From Proteobacteria bacterium UBA981 (GTDB lineage: Bacteria; Pseudomonadota; Gammaproteobacteria; Ga0077536): a DNA stretch of 64,000 bases. Of this stretch, positions 34,193 to 41,887 are shown in pieces. The first letter of the stretch is position 1, and every line of letters starts with the position of its first letter. Location: NCBI GenBank assembly GCA_002292285.1, contig DBBP01000008.1, positions 248,001 to 312,000 on the forward strand. Direction: 5' to 3'. The translations under genes and the position numbers were made by a program. Below the pieces are notes generated by a model. That model worked only from the letters and a program-made list of their open reading frames with translations. It did not search any database and had not been told where the DNA came from.

Positions 34193-34567
34193 TTACGCCT
34201 CGTTTTTTCGCTTCTTGCGAGTCGTGCCGGCAGCGAAAATCCCCTCCAGCATGCCGCGATGAACGTCGAGTAAAGCCAACCAGTTTTGCAAAAACAAGGT
34301 CCCGGCCAAGGTTAGCGAATACATCCGCTTGGCGGGTCCCGAGGCACTTGTATCCCATATTGAGGAAACCAACCCCATCGCCTCCATGTGGCGCAATGTC
34401 CGATAAATCGACCCCTTGTTGTACTCACCCAGCCCTGATTCGTTTAGCCGCTGCACCAGATCGTAACCATAGGCATTCCAGTCCTTGAGCATGCCCAGTA
34501 AATGCGCTGTCAGCATTTCGCCGCTTAGTTGTGCGGGCGGGTCCTGATTGTCTGGTGTTTTGGCCAT
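34193..34567 (-). CDS. PadR-family transcriptional regulator, possible PHA-locus repressor
   Basis: This 124-residue winged-helix protein has LLGMLKDWNAYGYDLVQRLNE, the N-terminal helices of PadR. The recognition region GEYNKGSIYRTLRHMEAMGLVSS, wing AKRMYSLTLAG and a short C-terminal dimerisation helix ending in a basic KKRKN tail follow. PadR proteins are ligand-released repressors, and one branch (PhaQ of Bacillus) controls PHA genes. Here the gene is divergent from a phasin-PhaC operon, and a palindrome overlaps the operon's -35 box, so autoregulation and PHA control are plausible but inferred. ATG 34567 has GGAG upstream. Confidence 0.85.
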   Translation of the reverse strand: MAKTPDNQDPPAQLSGEMLTAHLLGMLKDWNAYGYDLVQRLNESGLGEYNKGSIYRTLRHMEAMGLVSSIWDTSASGPAKRMYSLTLAGTLFLQNWLALLDVHRGMLEGIFAAGTTRKKRKNEA

Positions 34568-34625
34568 CGGCCTTCTCCGTTCTTTTTATTTAGTAGCGTC
34601 GTCGTCGGTAGCATCTAAGTACATA

Positions 34626-34654
34626 TTGCACCTAGGTGTCAAATCCATTATATT
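34626..34654 (+). promoter_or_regulatory. Promoter of the phasin-PhaC operon with overlapping operator
   Basis: TTGCAC (34626-34631) and TATATT (34649-34654) are spaced exactly 17 bp, giving a start near 34661 and a leader of about 60 nt to the phasin ATG. CACCTAGGTG (34629-34638), a perfect 10-bp palindrome, overlaps the -35 box and would suit a repressor such as the divergent PadR protein. Confidence 0.6.
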
Positions 34655-34721
34655 GCATCGCACCATCGATGAGCGGAAGCCAAATGTTGGCTGCCCCACA
34701 CGAACAATCAGGAGTCTGAAC

Positions 34722-35153
34722 ATGACCGCAAAGAACACCAACGCCAGCACCGAATTGCCGAAACAGTTCGCCGAATCAACCAGTGCTTACCTCGAGCGTG
34801 TCGAACAAGCCCATGCCCGCTTCGCTGAGCGCTTCGAAGCCAGTCGTGCACGCACCAGTCGCATCGCCGACCAGCTCACCGAGAGCCTCGTTGCCAGCCA
34901 ACGCAATGCGCTCGAATTGACCAAGGCAGTTGCCGCAGAACCGGCAGCTTACGGTAAAAACATGGAAGCGTTTATGGCGTCTCTGAATACCGCTCAGGAG
35001 CGTGCACTCGAGACTGCCAAGGTCCTGTATCGCGAGCAGGCAGACGCAGCGTCCGAACTGCGCAGCAGTGCTGAAACGCTGTTCGAATCAAGCAAAACTC
35101 TCGCCAAGCCGTTCGAAAAAATGACCAGCATGTGGATGCCGGCTGCCAAATAA
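34722..35153 (+). CDS. phaP: Phasin-family PHA granule protein
   Basis: This 143-residue, almost wholly helical protein has the phasin pattern: AYLERVEQAHARFAERFEAS, NALELTKAVAAEPAAYGKN and ALETAKVLYREQADAASELR. It lacks Cys and has few aromatic residues. Phasins coat PHA granules and control their size. The frame is open further upstream, but ATG 34722 has AGGAG at 7 bases and begins the phasin-like part. First gene of a plus-strand operon with hydrolase, short PhaE/R-like subunit, PhaC and acetyltransferase; next gap 61 bp. Confidence 0.8.
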   Translation: MTAKNTNASTELPKQFAESTSAYLERVEQAHARFAERFEASRARTSRIADQLTESLVASQRNALELTKAVAAEPAAYGKNMEAFMASLNTAQERALETAKVLYREQADAASELRSSAETLFESSKTLAKPFEKMTSMWMPAAK

Positions 35154-35214
35154 GGCATCTGCCAAGGACTTTCGCGATTGCCATTATCAATCTGCAAAGA
35201 GCGAGATAATTGAC

Positions 35215-36027
35215 GTGAGTAATTTTTCACAAAATGCCGCTGCGCCGGGTTTAGTGGGCAGCGACATGTTCGATTACGACGACGCAATCGAACATACACT
35301 CACGCCGATATGGCGGGAGGCGCAATGTGGTCTGGAATGGGCGCGATTGCGCTGGAGTCCGACTTACTACGGTGTCGGCGTCCCGCATGGCAACGGTCAA
35401 CCGGTATTGTTGATTCCGGGATTCATGTCGAGCGACCTGCTGATGCTGGAAATGCATCGCTGGCTCAAACGCATCGGTTATCGCTCGTCGCTTTCACGCA
35501 TCCCGTGGAACAACGACTGTCCTAACCGAACGGCCGGCAAGCTAATGCACCGCGTCCGCATGCTGGCAGATAAAACCGGCCACAAAGTTGCGCTCGTCGG
35601 GCATAGCCTTGGCGGCATGCTCGCGCGCAGCGTGGCGCAGGACACACCAGAGTATGTCGATCGGGTTATCACCCTGGGCTCGCCATTTCGGTCTTTGGTT
35701 AAGGCTCATCCAGCAGTAGTTGGCATCTGGGACGAACTCAAAATCGCTCAGGGCGGCCTGATCGGGCGCAACTTGCTGCCCTCGTGCGGCACCGGTCATT
35801 GCACGTGCGATTTCGTACGCAACATGAGCGTACCGAAAGCTATCGACGTAGCGCAGTTTGCGGTCTATTCGAAAAATGATGGCGTCGCCGATTGGAGTAG
35901 CTGCATGGAAGATGACGTGGAAGCTAACAACGAAGTCGTTAGTACCCACATTGGCATGGTTTTCAGCGTGCCGGTCTACCGCGCCGTTGCCGATCGATTA
36001 GCGCAAGAGCTGAACAGCGTTACGTGA
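35215..36027 (+). CDS. Lipase-like alpha/beta hydrolase in the PHA operon
   Basis: This 270-residue protein has PVLLIPGFMSSDLLML near residue 63, nucleophile GHSLGGMLAR near 128, Asp in SKNDGVADW and His in STHIGMV near the C-terminus. The overall look is of triacylglycerol-lipase/PGAP1-like hydrolases. Cys-rich SCGTGHCTCDF around residue 187 could form a disulfide or bind metal. Start is GTG 35215 with no strong Shine-Dalgarno. Position between phasin and PhaC suggests a role in PHA turnover, as an intracellular depolymerase or oligomer hydrolase, but it lacks the usual PhaZ architecture, so this is inference. Confidence 0.8.
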   Translation: MSNFSQNAAAPGLVGSDMFDYDDAIEHTLTPIWREAQCGLEWARLRWSPTYYGVGVPHGNGQPVLLIPGFMSSDLLMLEMHRWLKRIGYRSSLSRIPWNNDCPNRTAGKLMHRVRMLADKTGHKVALVGHSLGGMLARSVAQDTPEYVDRVITLGSPFRSLVKAHPAVVGIWDELKIAQGGLIGRNLLPSCGTGHCTCDFVRNMSVPKAIDVAQFAVYSKNDGVADWSSCMEDDVEANNEVVSTHIGMVFSVPVYRAVADRLAQELNSVT

Positions 36028-36064
36028 ATCCGACACCGAAGAAACTTCAAGGACAATACAACTG

Positions 36065-36454
36065 ATGAGTAACGACGAAAGCATGGATCCAATGCGCCTG
36101 TGGCGAGAGTGGTTTGTGAAATCCGAGAAATCATGGAGTGACGCACTCACGGAGATGATGGGCGACGAGCGCTTTTCCGACGGTATGGGGCGTTACGTTC
36201 ATGAAGCACTGCACAGCCATCGAATGTTTGGCGAGAGCATGGGCCAGTATTTGGCCAACCTGAACATTCCGTCGCGCGGTGACATATTGGATATGAGCGA
36301 CCGGCTCGCCCAGATCGAGGACACCCTAGGCAGCATTCAGGTCGAGCTGCGCAGCCAACGTGCGCTGCTGACCACACTGGCTGCCGGCACCAAGAGCGAA
36401 AGCAAACCGAAGCGTCCGGCCCGCACGCGCAAACCTCAGGCGGATGCAAGCTGA
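36065..36454 (+). CDS. Short PhaE/PhaR-like PHA synthase subunit
   Basis: This 129-residue helical protein has an N-terminal LWREWFVKSEKSW segment. SMGQYLANLNIPSRGDILDM followed by SDRLAQIEDTLGSIQVELR matches the conserved C-terminal signature of class III PhaE and class IV PhaR subunits. A Lys/Pro/Arg-rich tail (KPKRPARTRKP) follows. Known PhaE is about 350 and PhaR about 200 residues, so this is unusually short: essentially the conserved helix pair plus a basic tail. It sits 31 bp upstream of PhaC, where the partner subunit is expected. The assignment rests on motif and position. Confidence 0.65.
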   Translation: MSNDESMDPMRLWREWFVKSEKSWSDALTEMMGDERFSDGMGRYVHEALHSHRMFGESMGQYLANLNIPSRGDILDMSDRLAQIEDTLGSIQVELRSQRALLTTLAAGTKSESKPKRPARTRKPQADAS

Positions 36455-36485
36455 TCCTGCCGCAGCCATTGAAGAGACGAAACAC

Positions 36486-37586
36486 ATGAGTTCCAGCACC
36501 ACAGCGGGCCGCGCGGATGATTCCGACAGCGAACTAGACGCACGTATCGAGAACGTCGTAGAACGCACGATCTTACGCAACATTCCGGGCTTGTCGCTGC
36601 ACGTCTCCGAATCAGATCTCGACGTTGGCCCAACCCCCAAGGAACTGGTCTACAGCAATGAGACTGCGCGCTTGTATCATTACGAACCGTTGCTCGATGA
36701 GATTTATCGAGTCCCGATTCTGTTAGTGATGTCACCTGTTGCGAAGGGCTATATCCTTGATTTGGCCGAGGGCCAGAGCCTCGTCGAATATCTGCTATTG
36801 CAGGGCCACGACGTCTACATGCTTGAATGGGCCGCGCCACGACGCGAGCAAAGCGAGTTGGGTCTTGATGACTACGTCATCGATCTCGTCGGCGGCTGTA
36901 TAGAAGCCGTTGTTGATGACTGCGGTGAAAACGAGGTCACGTTGGTCGGTTATTGTATGGGCGGCATGTTGAGCGCCATGTATACCGCCCTGAACCCTGA
37001 GGGTCCGGTCAAAAACCTGGTCTGCTTTACGACTCCGGTCAATGGCGACGGCATGGAACTCTATAAGAAATGGATGAGTTCGCCCGCTTTCGACATCGAA
37101 CGTTTGGTGAAAGAGCTCGGAAACATCCCGGGTGATTTCGTCAATTCGTCAATTCAGGCCCTACGTCCCTTGCAGCGCAGCGCCAATCAGATGCGCCTGC
37201 TGAACCATGCGCAGGATGACGCGTTCGTCAAAGCTCACCTGCGTTTCGATCGGTGGGCGGTCGACCAACTTCCGGTGCCGGGTCGTCTCGCAATCGCGCT
37301 CGCCAGAGACTTCATTGTCGAAAACAAGATTGTGAACAATAAACTCGAATTACGCGGCGAGCTGGCTGACTTTAGTAAGATTACGGTGCCGTTCCTGCAC
37401 GTTGCGGCGCTCCACGATCACATTGTCCCGGCCGCAGCTTCGAAAGACTTTATCGACCTTGTCGGCAGTGAGGACAAGCAGGAAATCGTAATGAAAGGTG
37501 GGCACGTCAGTCTGGTCGCAGGCGGTAACGCCGTGTTTCGTTTGTGGCCGCAACTCGACTCGTGGCTCGGCGCACGAGCCCTATAG
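36486..37586 (+). CDS. phaC: Polyhydroxyalkanoate synthase, class III-type PhaC
   Basis: This 366-residue enzyme, the usual size of class III/IV PhaC, polymerises (R)-3-hydroxyacyl-CoA. The lipase box has the Cys nucleophile: VGYCMGGM (Cys157). The other triad members are Asp311 in ALHDHIVPA and His340 in KGGHVSLVAG. LLVMSPVAKGYILDLAEGQS and VYMLEWAAP are typical PhaC segments. An earlier ATG at 36444 lies inside the preceding gene; 36486 fits homology better, though its Shine-Dalgarno (GAAGAG) is modest. It needs a PhaE/PhaR partner, presumably the gene just upstream. Confidence 0.9.
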   Translation: MSSSTTAGRADDSDSELDARIENVVERTILRNIPGLSLHVSESDLDVGPTPKELVYSNETARLYHYEPLLDEIYRVPILLVMSPVAKGYILDLAEGQSLVEYLLLQGHDVYMLEWAAPRREQSELGLDDYVIDLVGGCIEAVVDDCGENEVTLVGYCMGGMLSAMYTALNPEGPVKNLVCFTTPVNGDGMELYKKWMSSPAFDIERLVKELGNIPGDFVNSSIQALRPLQRSANQMRLLNHAQDDAFVKAHLRFDRWAVDQLPVPGRLAIALARDFIVENKIVNNKLELRGELADFSKITVPFLHVAALHDHIVPAAASKDFIDLVGSEDKQEIVMKGGHVSLVAGGNAVFRLWPQLDSWLGARAL

Positions 37587-37629
37587 CATTCGTCGCAAAC
37601 AATCTGCCTGCCCAAGTCAAGGAATCTGT

Positions 37630-38223
37630 ATGTCAGTTCAAGCAAAAGCGTCCGATAGCACTAACTATCCCCGTAAGGTCACACTTAAAGATAACGATTA
37701 CACGCTTCGGATCATGTCCGTGGAAGACGGCGAAGCATTGCGCGCATTCGCTATAGATCTACCCGCTCACGACACGCTGTACATGCGTCGCGACCTCCGC
37801 TCCGAACGTGGCATCGAATCGTGGATTGAAGACATCGAAGACGGCACTATCCGTTCGCTGCTCGCCGTCGATGACGCTGGCGTTGCGGGTTTTTCCACCA
37901 TTCATCTCAATTCGCTGGAATGGACCCGGCACGTGGCCGATATTCGCGTTGCAACTGCAGTACGCACGCGGCGAACCGGCCTCGGCCGGCTGCTCGCCCG
38001 CGAAGGTTTCAACATGGCACTCGAGCTGGGTGTTGAGAAACTCCTCGCGCGAATGACGCCGGACCAGGATGGCGCCCGCGTGCTGTTCGAAGAATTGGGT
38101 TTTAAGCCAGAAGCGTTACTGAAAGACTATGTAAAAGACCGTGACGGAAACTACCACGACATGCTTCTGAAAGGCTGTAGCGTGCAATCCTTCCTTGCAC
38201 AGCGCGAGGCCTATGGCCGCTGA
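37630..38223 (+). CDS. GNAT-family N-acetyltransferase linked to phaC
   Basis: This 197-residue protein has YTLRIMSVEDGEALRAFAID, VADIRVATAVRTRRTGLGRL with the acetyl-CoA pyrophosphate loop RRTGLGR, and ARVLFEELGFKPEALLKDYV. A cysteine-containing tail follows. It resembles protein- or small-molecule-acetylating GNATs. ATG 37630 has AAGGA upstream and the gene follows phaC by 43 bp, just before an operon-ending hairpin. An acetyltransferase at this position might link acetyl-CoA status to PHA synthesis; the acceptor is unknown. Confidence 0.82.
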   Translation: MSVQAKASDSTNYPRKVTLKDNDYTLRIMSVEDGEALRAFAIDLPAHDTLYMRRDLRSERGIESWIEDIEDGTIRSLLAVDDAGVAGFSTIHLNSLEWTRHVADIRVATAVRTRRTGLGRLLAREGFNMALELGVEKLLARMTPDQDGARVLFEELGFKPEALLKDYVKDRDGNYHDMLLKGCSVQSFLAQREAYGR

Positions 38224-38235
38224 TTTCTGGAGTAC

Positions 38236-38261
38236 GCGCTCGCTCTTTTAATGGCGAGCGC
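38236..38261. terminator. Hairpin closing the PHA operon
   Basis: Perfect 8-bp arms GCGCTCGC (38236-38243) / GCGAGCGC (38254-38261) with a 10-nt loop, 12 bp after the acetyltransferase stop and between convergent genes. No T-tract follows on either strand. Confidence 0.55.
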
Positions 38262-38306
38262 AAACACCGATGGGTGGGGCACGTGTCGGGCGTTTTGTCG
38301 TATCTG

Positions 38307-39350
38307 CTACAAACGATTTTCGTTGATCTGAATGGATTCTCCAAAACCCAGTACTCGAAACTTTGCGGCGTCCAAACGTGCGCTATCGAGCGCTTTGTTG
38401 AGTTCCCGGTACGGCTCTTCTATCGGTTCGTACGTGAGCTGAAAAGTTCCGTGGTGAATAGCAATACTTTGCCGACTGTCCAAGTCAAGGTGTGCCTGCA
38501 CCGCGCCAGCCGGGTCAAGGTGCACTGGGGCCATGAAGGAACGCGGCCGATAGGCACCGATCGGCAGCAGGCTTAGATCGAATGCGCCGTAGCGCTCGCG
38601 AGCCCGTCGAAAATGAGGGCCGTAGCCTGTGTCGCCGGCAAAATAAATCTGTCCGGACCGATTGCGCATAACAAAGCCGCCCCACAGGGTACTCATCTGA
38701 TCGCGTAACCCTCGTCCGGAACGATGTCGTACCTCAACGAATGCAATTTCAGTATTGCCAATCGTCACGGTTTCATCCCAGTCGAGTTCACGGTAGTTGC
38801 TGATACCGTGCTTTGCGAGTAAAGCACCATTGCCGAGCCCAACCAGCACCAGCGGTGGTCCGGCGCGACCATGATTCCGCAAGGCGAGTAGTGCTTCGAT
38901 GTCCAGATGGTCGTAGTGGTCATGGCTGATCACGATGGCGTCCAGCGGAGGCAAATCGACAATCCGCATGCCAGCGTGGCGGACCCGACGTGGGCCAATA
39001 AAGCTAAAGGGGCTCGCCCGCTCAGCCCAGATTGGGTCTGTCAGTATGGTGGCGTCGGCACTTTGCAACAGCACAGTGGAATGGTTGATGTAAGTCGCGA
39101 CCCAACCTGCTCCAGGCGCTTGAGCCTCTGGATAGGCGGCATTCTCTACCCACTTCGGCCAGCTTTCGCGTCGAATCCAATAGGTCGATGCGAACACGGC
39201 GATATCGGCGATGGATTTATCCGCCGAGAGTTCGTTAAAAAAACGTTCCCCGTCAAAATGTGCGCTCGGCGGACCTTCATAGCTACTCTGGCTTGTGCAG
39301 CCGAACAGCAAGTTTGCCGCGAGTACAGCGGCGGCGTATCTACGCATCAT
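38307..39350 (-). CDS. MBL-fold lipoprotein, NAPE-PLD-like
   Basis: This 347-residue protein has a lipoprotein signal peptide with lipobox LLFGC (Cys18). The MBL domain follows with YINHSTVLLQ, DPIWAERASPFSFIGPRR, SHDHYDHLD (His-x-His-x-Asp-His) near residue 143, Asp in FAGDTGYG and a late HHGTFQLTYE. The pattern matches N-acyl-phosphatidylethanolamine phospholipase D-like and UlaG-like proteins. It probably works at the outer or inner membrane on a phospholipid-type substrate, which is inferred from family. Convergent with the PHA operon. Confidence 0.85.
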   Translation of the reverse strand: MMRRYAAAVLAANLLFGCTSQSSYEGPPSAHFDGERFFNELSADKSIADIAVFASTYWIRRESWPKWVENAAYPEAQAPGAGWVATYINHSTVLLQSADATILTDPIWAERASPFSFIGPRRVRHAGMRIVDLPPLDAIVISHDHYDHLDIEALLALRNHGRAGPPLVLVGLGNGALLAKHGISNYRELDWDETVTIGNTEIAFVEVRHRSGRGLRDQMSTLWGGFVMRNRSGQIYFAGDTGYGPHFRRARERYGAFDLSLLPIGAYRPRSFMAPVHLDPAGAVQAHLDLDSRQSIAIHHGTFQLTYEPIEEPYRELNKALDSARLDAAKFRVLGFGESIQINENRL

Positions 39351-39451
39351 TCGTTAATTTCCAGAACATGACTGTGACAGCGATTGCGTTGCGGTTGACG
39401 ACCAACCGGTACACCACCCGCCCTGATCGGCGCGCCCAAGTGAACCCGTTT

Positions 39452-39464
39452 AGCTATACTAGCT
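39452..39464. promoter_or_regulatory. Inverted repeat with -10-like core upstream of the catabolic operon
   Basis: AGCTA-TAC-TAGCT contains TATACT (39455-39460), 33 bp upstream of the GTG at 39493. No good -35 is seen at the right distance. Confidence 0.35.
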
Positions 39465-39492
39465 GACCGTTCAATTCGTTGGGGAGTAATAC

Positions 39493-40236
39493 GTGGCCAA
39501 AAAAAACAGCGCCAAACCGATCGCCGAGAGTTACAGCATGCCGGCACTATCAGGGCTGTATGGGATGCCACCTTTTGAATACAGGGATTCGCAAAACCTG
39601 CTGGTATGTTTCGAAACTGATGCCAAAGTACTTCGGCAATTGGTGCCAGCGCCGTTAACTCCAAACGCTGAAAATATGATGTTTGTCACCGTCACGGACT
39701 TTATGTGTTCGGGCTTTGGTCGTTACTACGAAGCGCATATGTTCACCCAGGCGTTGTTCAAAAAGCGCGTCGTCAACTACAGCATCTATCTGATTCTTGA
39801 TAACGATGTTGCGATTTGCGGCGGGCGCGAGATTTGGGGGTTCCCAAAGAAGCTGGGTCGACTGAACATGAGCCTGAAGGACGACGTTGCGAGTGCGACG
39901 GTAGAGCGTGGCGGTATTAAGTTGATCGACATCGCAATGCGCATGTCGGAATTCGGCACGCCGGAAGACGTAGCCGGCCCGGCCGAATGGATTGCGCATA
40001 AAGTCATTCCGTCGGTGACCACAGGCGCACCGCACGAAGTTGACCAACTAACAAGCACCACACTGACCAATATCGCGATCCGCGAAGTTCACAAGGGGCG
40101 CGGCTCGCTGCAGTTCGGGACTTCGCCCTCCGATCCCTTCCATGAGATACCGATAAATAAAATCCTCGGTGGTTTCTACTTCCGGAATGACGTCACCTTG
40201 CCGGACGGCAAAGTAGCCCACAACTATCTGAGTTGA
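39493..40236 (+). CDS. Acetoacetate decarboxylase-family protein
   Basis: This 247-residue protein has the Schiff-base lysine in GREIWGFPKKLGRL near residue 116, the characteristic ADC motif, preceded by VNYSIYLILDNDVAI. Family members decarboxylate acetoacetate or act as aldolase-dehydratases on related beta-keto acids. Start is GTG 39493 with GGGGAG at about 7 bases. First of five plus-strand genes with short gaps (methyltransferase, SDR, MetX-like hydrolase, nitroreductase), so the true substrate is probably a catabolic intermediate rather than acetoacetate; this is inferred from context. Confidence 0.85.
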   Translation: MAKKNSAKPIAESYSMPALSGLYGMPPFEYRDSQNLLVCFETDAKVLRQLVPAPLTPNAENMMFVTVTDFMCSGFGRYYEAHMFTQALFKKRVVNYSIYLILDNDVAICGGREIWGFPKKLGRLNMSLKDDVASATVERGGIKLIDIAMRMSEFGTPEDVAGPAEWIAHKVIPSVTTGAPHEVDQLTSTTLTNIAIREVHKGRGSLQFGTSPSDPFHEIPINKILGGFYFRNDVTLPDGKVAHNYLS

Positions 40237-40241
40237 GATTG

Positions 40242-41072
40242 ATGGCTGACGGTGTGAAAGTCGGCAACCATTACGGCAGCGCTGACATCAGCGCCCGAAT
40301 CATCTCGGCATTGCGCGCTGCAGACAAAAACTTAGACCGGCTAACGCGCGCTGATCTCAGCCCTTTCGATGAGTTCCACGGTGGCGGGCTCGCCTCAACG
40401 CGGGCGTTGGCCAAACTTGCGGGCATGCGGGCTGGAATGCAGGTCGTGGACCTCGGCTGCGGTATCGGCGGTCCCGCCCGTACGCTAGCCGATGAATTTG
40501 GATGCTCTGTAACCGGCATCGATGTTACCGAAGAGTTCATCCGCGCCGCGACCCTGCTCACCGAGCACACGAACATGGGCGCGCAATGTAAATTTGTGCA
40601 CGGCAGCGCGACCGCGACACCTCTCGCCGATGGCGTTTACGACTGCGTGTGGTCCCAAAACATGATGATGAACGTGGCGAACAAAGCGGAATTGTTCGCC
40701 GAAGTCTGGCGCCTGCTAAAGCCAGGTGGTTTGTTCGCTTTCGAAGCCGTTCTGGCTGGCTCTGTTGCAACACCTCACTTGCCGACGTTTTGGGCGGCGC
40801 ATTCGGACATCAATCATCTTGTTACGTGGGCGAAGCTTGAGGATCTATTTGCGCAAGCCGGGCTCGAAGTCGTGACGCTCCGCGAGACGACTGCAGATGT
40901 CATTAAGCATGGCCGCAGACGTAAAGCTGCATTTGAGCAACAAGACCCGCACGCGCTCACTATCCACGTCATTGTCCCAGACAACGTCGAGGGCAAGATG
41001 AGCAACGCGCTGCTCAACAACGAACAGGGGCGCACCCGGACGATCACTGGTGTGTGTCGCAAGCCCGCATAG
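40242..41072 (+). CDS. SAM-dependent methyltransferase, class I
   Basis: This 276-residue protein has SAM-binding motif I VVDLGCGIGGPARTLADEFG near residue 70, the acidic end of strand 2 in VTGIDVTEEFI, and post-I motifs DCVWSQNMMMNVANK and RLLKPGGLFAFEA. It is of the Methyltransf_11 kind and resembles tocopherol- or glycine-sarcosine-type methyltransferases, but the acceptor is unknown. ATG 40242 is chosen over a TTG at 40233 that overlaps the preceding stop. 5-bp gap from the decarboxylase-family gene. Confidence 0.85.
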   Translation: MADGVKVGNHYGSADISARIISALRAADKNLDRLTRADLSPFDEFHGGGLASTRALAKLAGMRAGMQVVDLGCGIGGPARTLADEFGCSVTGIDVTEEFIRAATLLTEHTNMGAQCKFVHGSATATPLADGVYDCVWSQNMMMNVANKAELFAEVWRLLKPGGLFAFEAVLAGSVATPHLPTFWAAHSDINHLVTWAKLEDLFAQAGLEVVTLRETTADVIKHGRRRKAAFEQQDPHALTIHVIVPDNVEGKMSNALLNNEQGRTRTITGVCRKPA

Positions 41073-41111
41073 ACTCACAACCGACTGAACAAGCAATAAG
41101 GGATAAATCGA

Positions 41112-41867
41112 ATGGATCTTGGATTGGCAGGAAAAAACGCAATTATCACTGGGGGCAGCAAAGGCATCGGGCGCTGCACGGCGCTCGCTCTAGCGGCAGA
41201 GGGCGCGAACGTGGCCATTTGTGCCCGCGGTCAGGAAGCGCTGGACGCGACCGCCGAAGAAATTAGGGCGCTCGGGGTGCAGGCGCACGCCGCTGCCTGT
41301 GACGTGAGCGACGCGGGGGCACTGGAAAAATTCCTGAACGGAGCCAGAACGGCACTTGGCAGTGTCGACATTCTTGTCAACAACACCTCGGGTTTCGGCA
41401 TGACCGATGATGAGGCTGGCTGGAAAGTCAGTGTCGACGTTGACTTGATGGCGACAGTTCGGGCCACCCAACAAGTCATCCCCTGGATGAGCGATGCCGG
41501 GGGCGGCTCGATTGTCCACATTTCGTCAATTTCCGGTCTGGAACCTGGTTCACCCCCTGCATACGCAGCCGTGAAGGCAGCGCTGTTCAACCACGCAAAG
41601 ACCATGGCGCAGAATTTGGCACCGCAGAACATTCGCGTGAATTGCGTAGCGCCCGGATCCATATTCTTCGAAGGCGGCTTCTGGGACATGGTGAAACAAG
41701 GTAATCGTGAAATGTTCGATGGTGTGGTTGCGGGCATTCCTTATGGACGAATGGGGAAACCGGAAGAAGTCGCCGACACTATCGTGTTCGTCGCCTCGCC
41801 ACGCGCTAATTGGGTGTCTGGAGCAACGCTGGTCGTCGATGGCGTCCAGCACAAGGGCATTTACTAA
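41112..41867 (+). CDS. Short-chain dehydrogenase/reductase (SDR)
   Basis: This 251-residue classical SDR has cofactor loop TGGSKGIG near residue 14, NNTSG near 90 in place of NNAG, the catalytic Ser in HISSISG, and the YxxxK motif as AYAAVKAA near 155. CARG after the second strand suggests NADP(H) or NAD(H) binding with an Arg contact. It oxidises or reduces a hydroxyl or keto group. ATG 41112 has AAGGGA upstream. It lies between a methyltransferase and a MetX-like hydrolase in the same operon. Confidence 0.9.
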   Translation: MDLGLAGKNAIITGGSKGIGRCTALALAAEGANVAICARGQEALDATAEEIRALGVQAHAAACDVSDAGALEKFLNGARTALGSVDILVNNTSGFGMTDDEAGWKVSVDVDLMATVRATQQVIPWMSDAGGGSIVHISSISGLEPGSPPAYAAVKAALFNHAKTMAQNLAPQNIRVNCVAPGSIFFEGGFWDMVKQGNREMFDGVVAGIPYGRMGKPEEVADTIVFVASPRANWVSGATLVVDGVQHKGIY

Positions 41868-41887
41868 ACGTCGACGGAGCGCAACTA

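Noticed and set aside
34548..34721. N-terminal extension of the phasin
   Set aside because: It would cross the promoter and palindrome; ATG 34722 has a proper AGGAG site.
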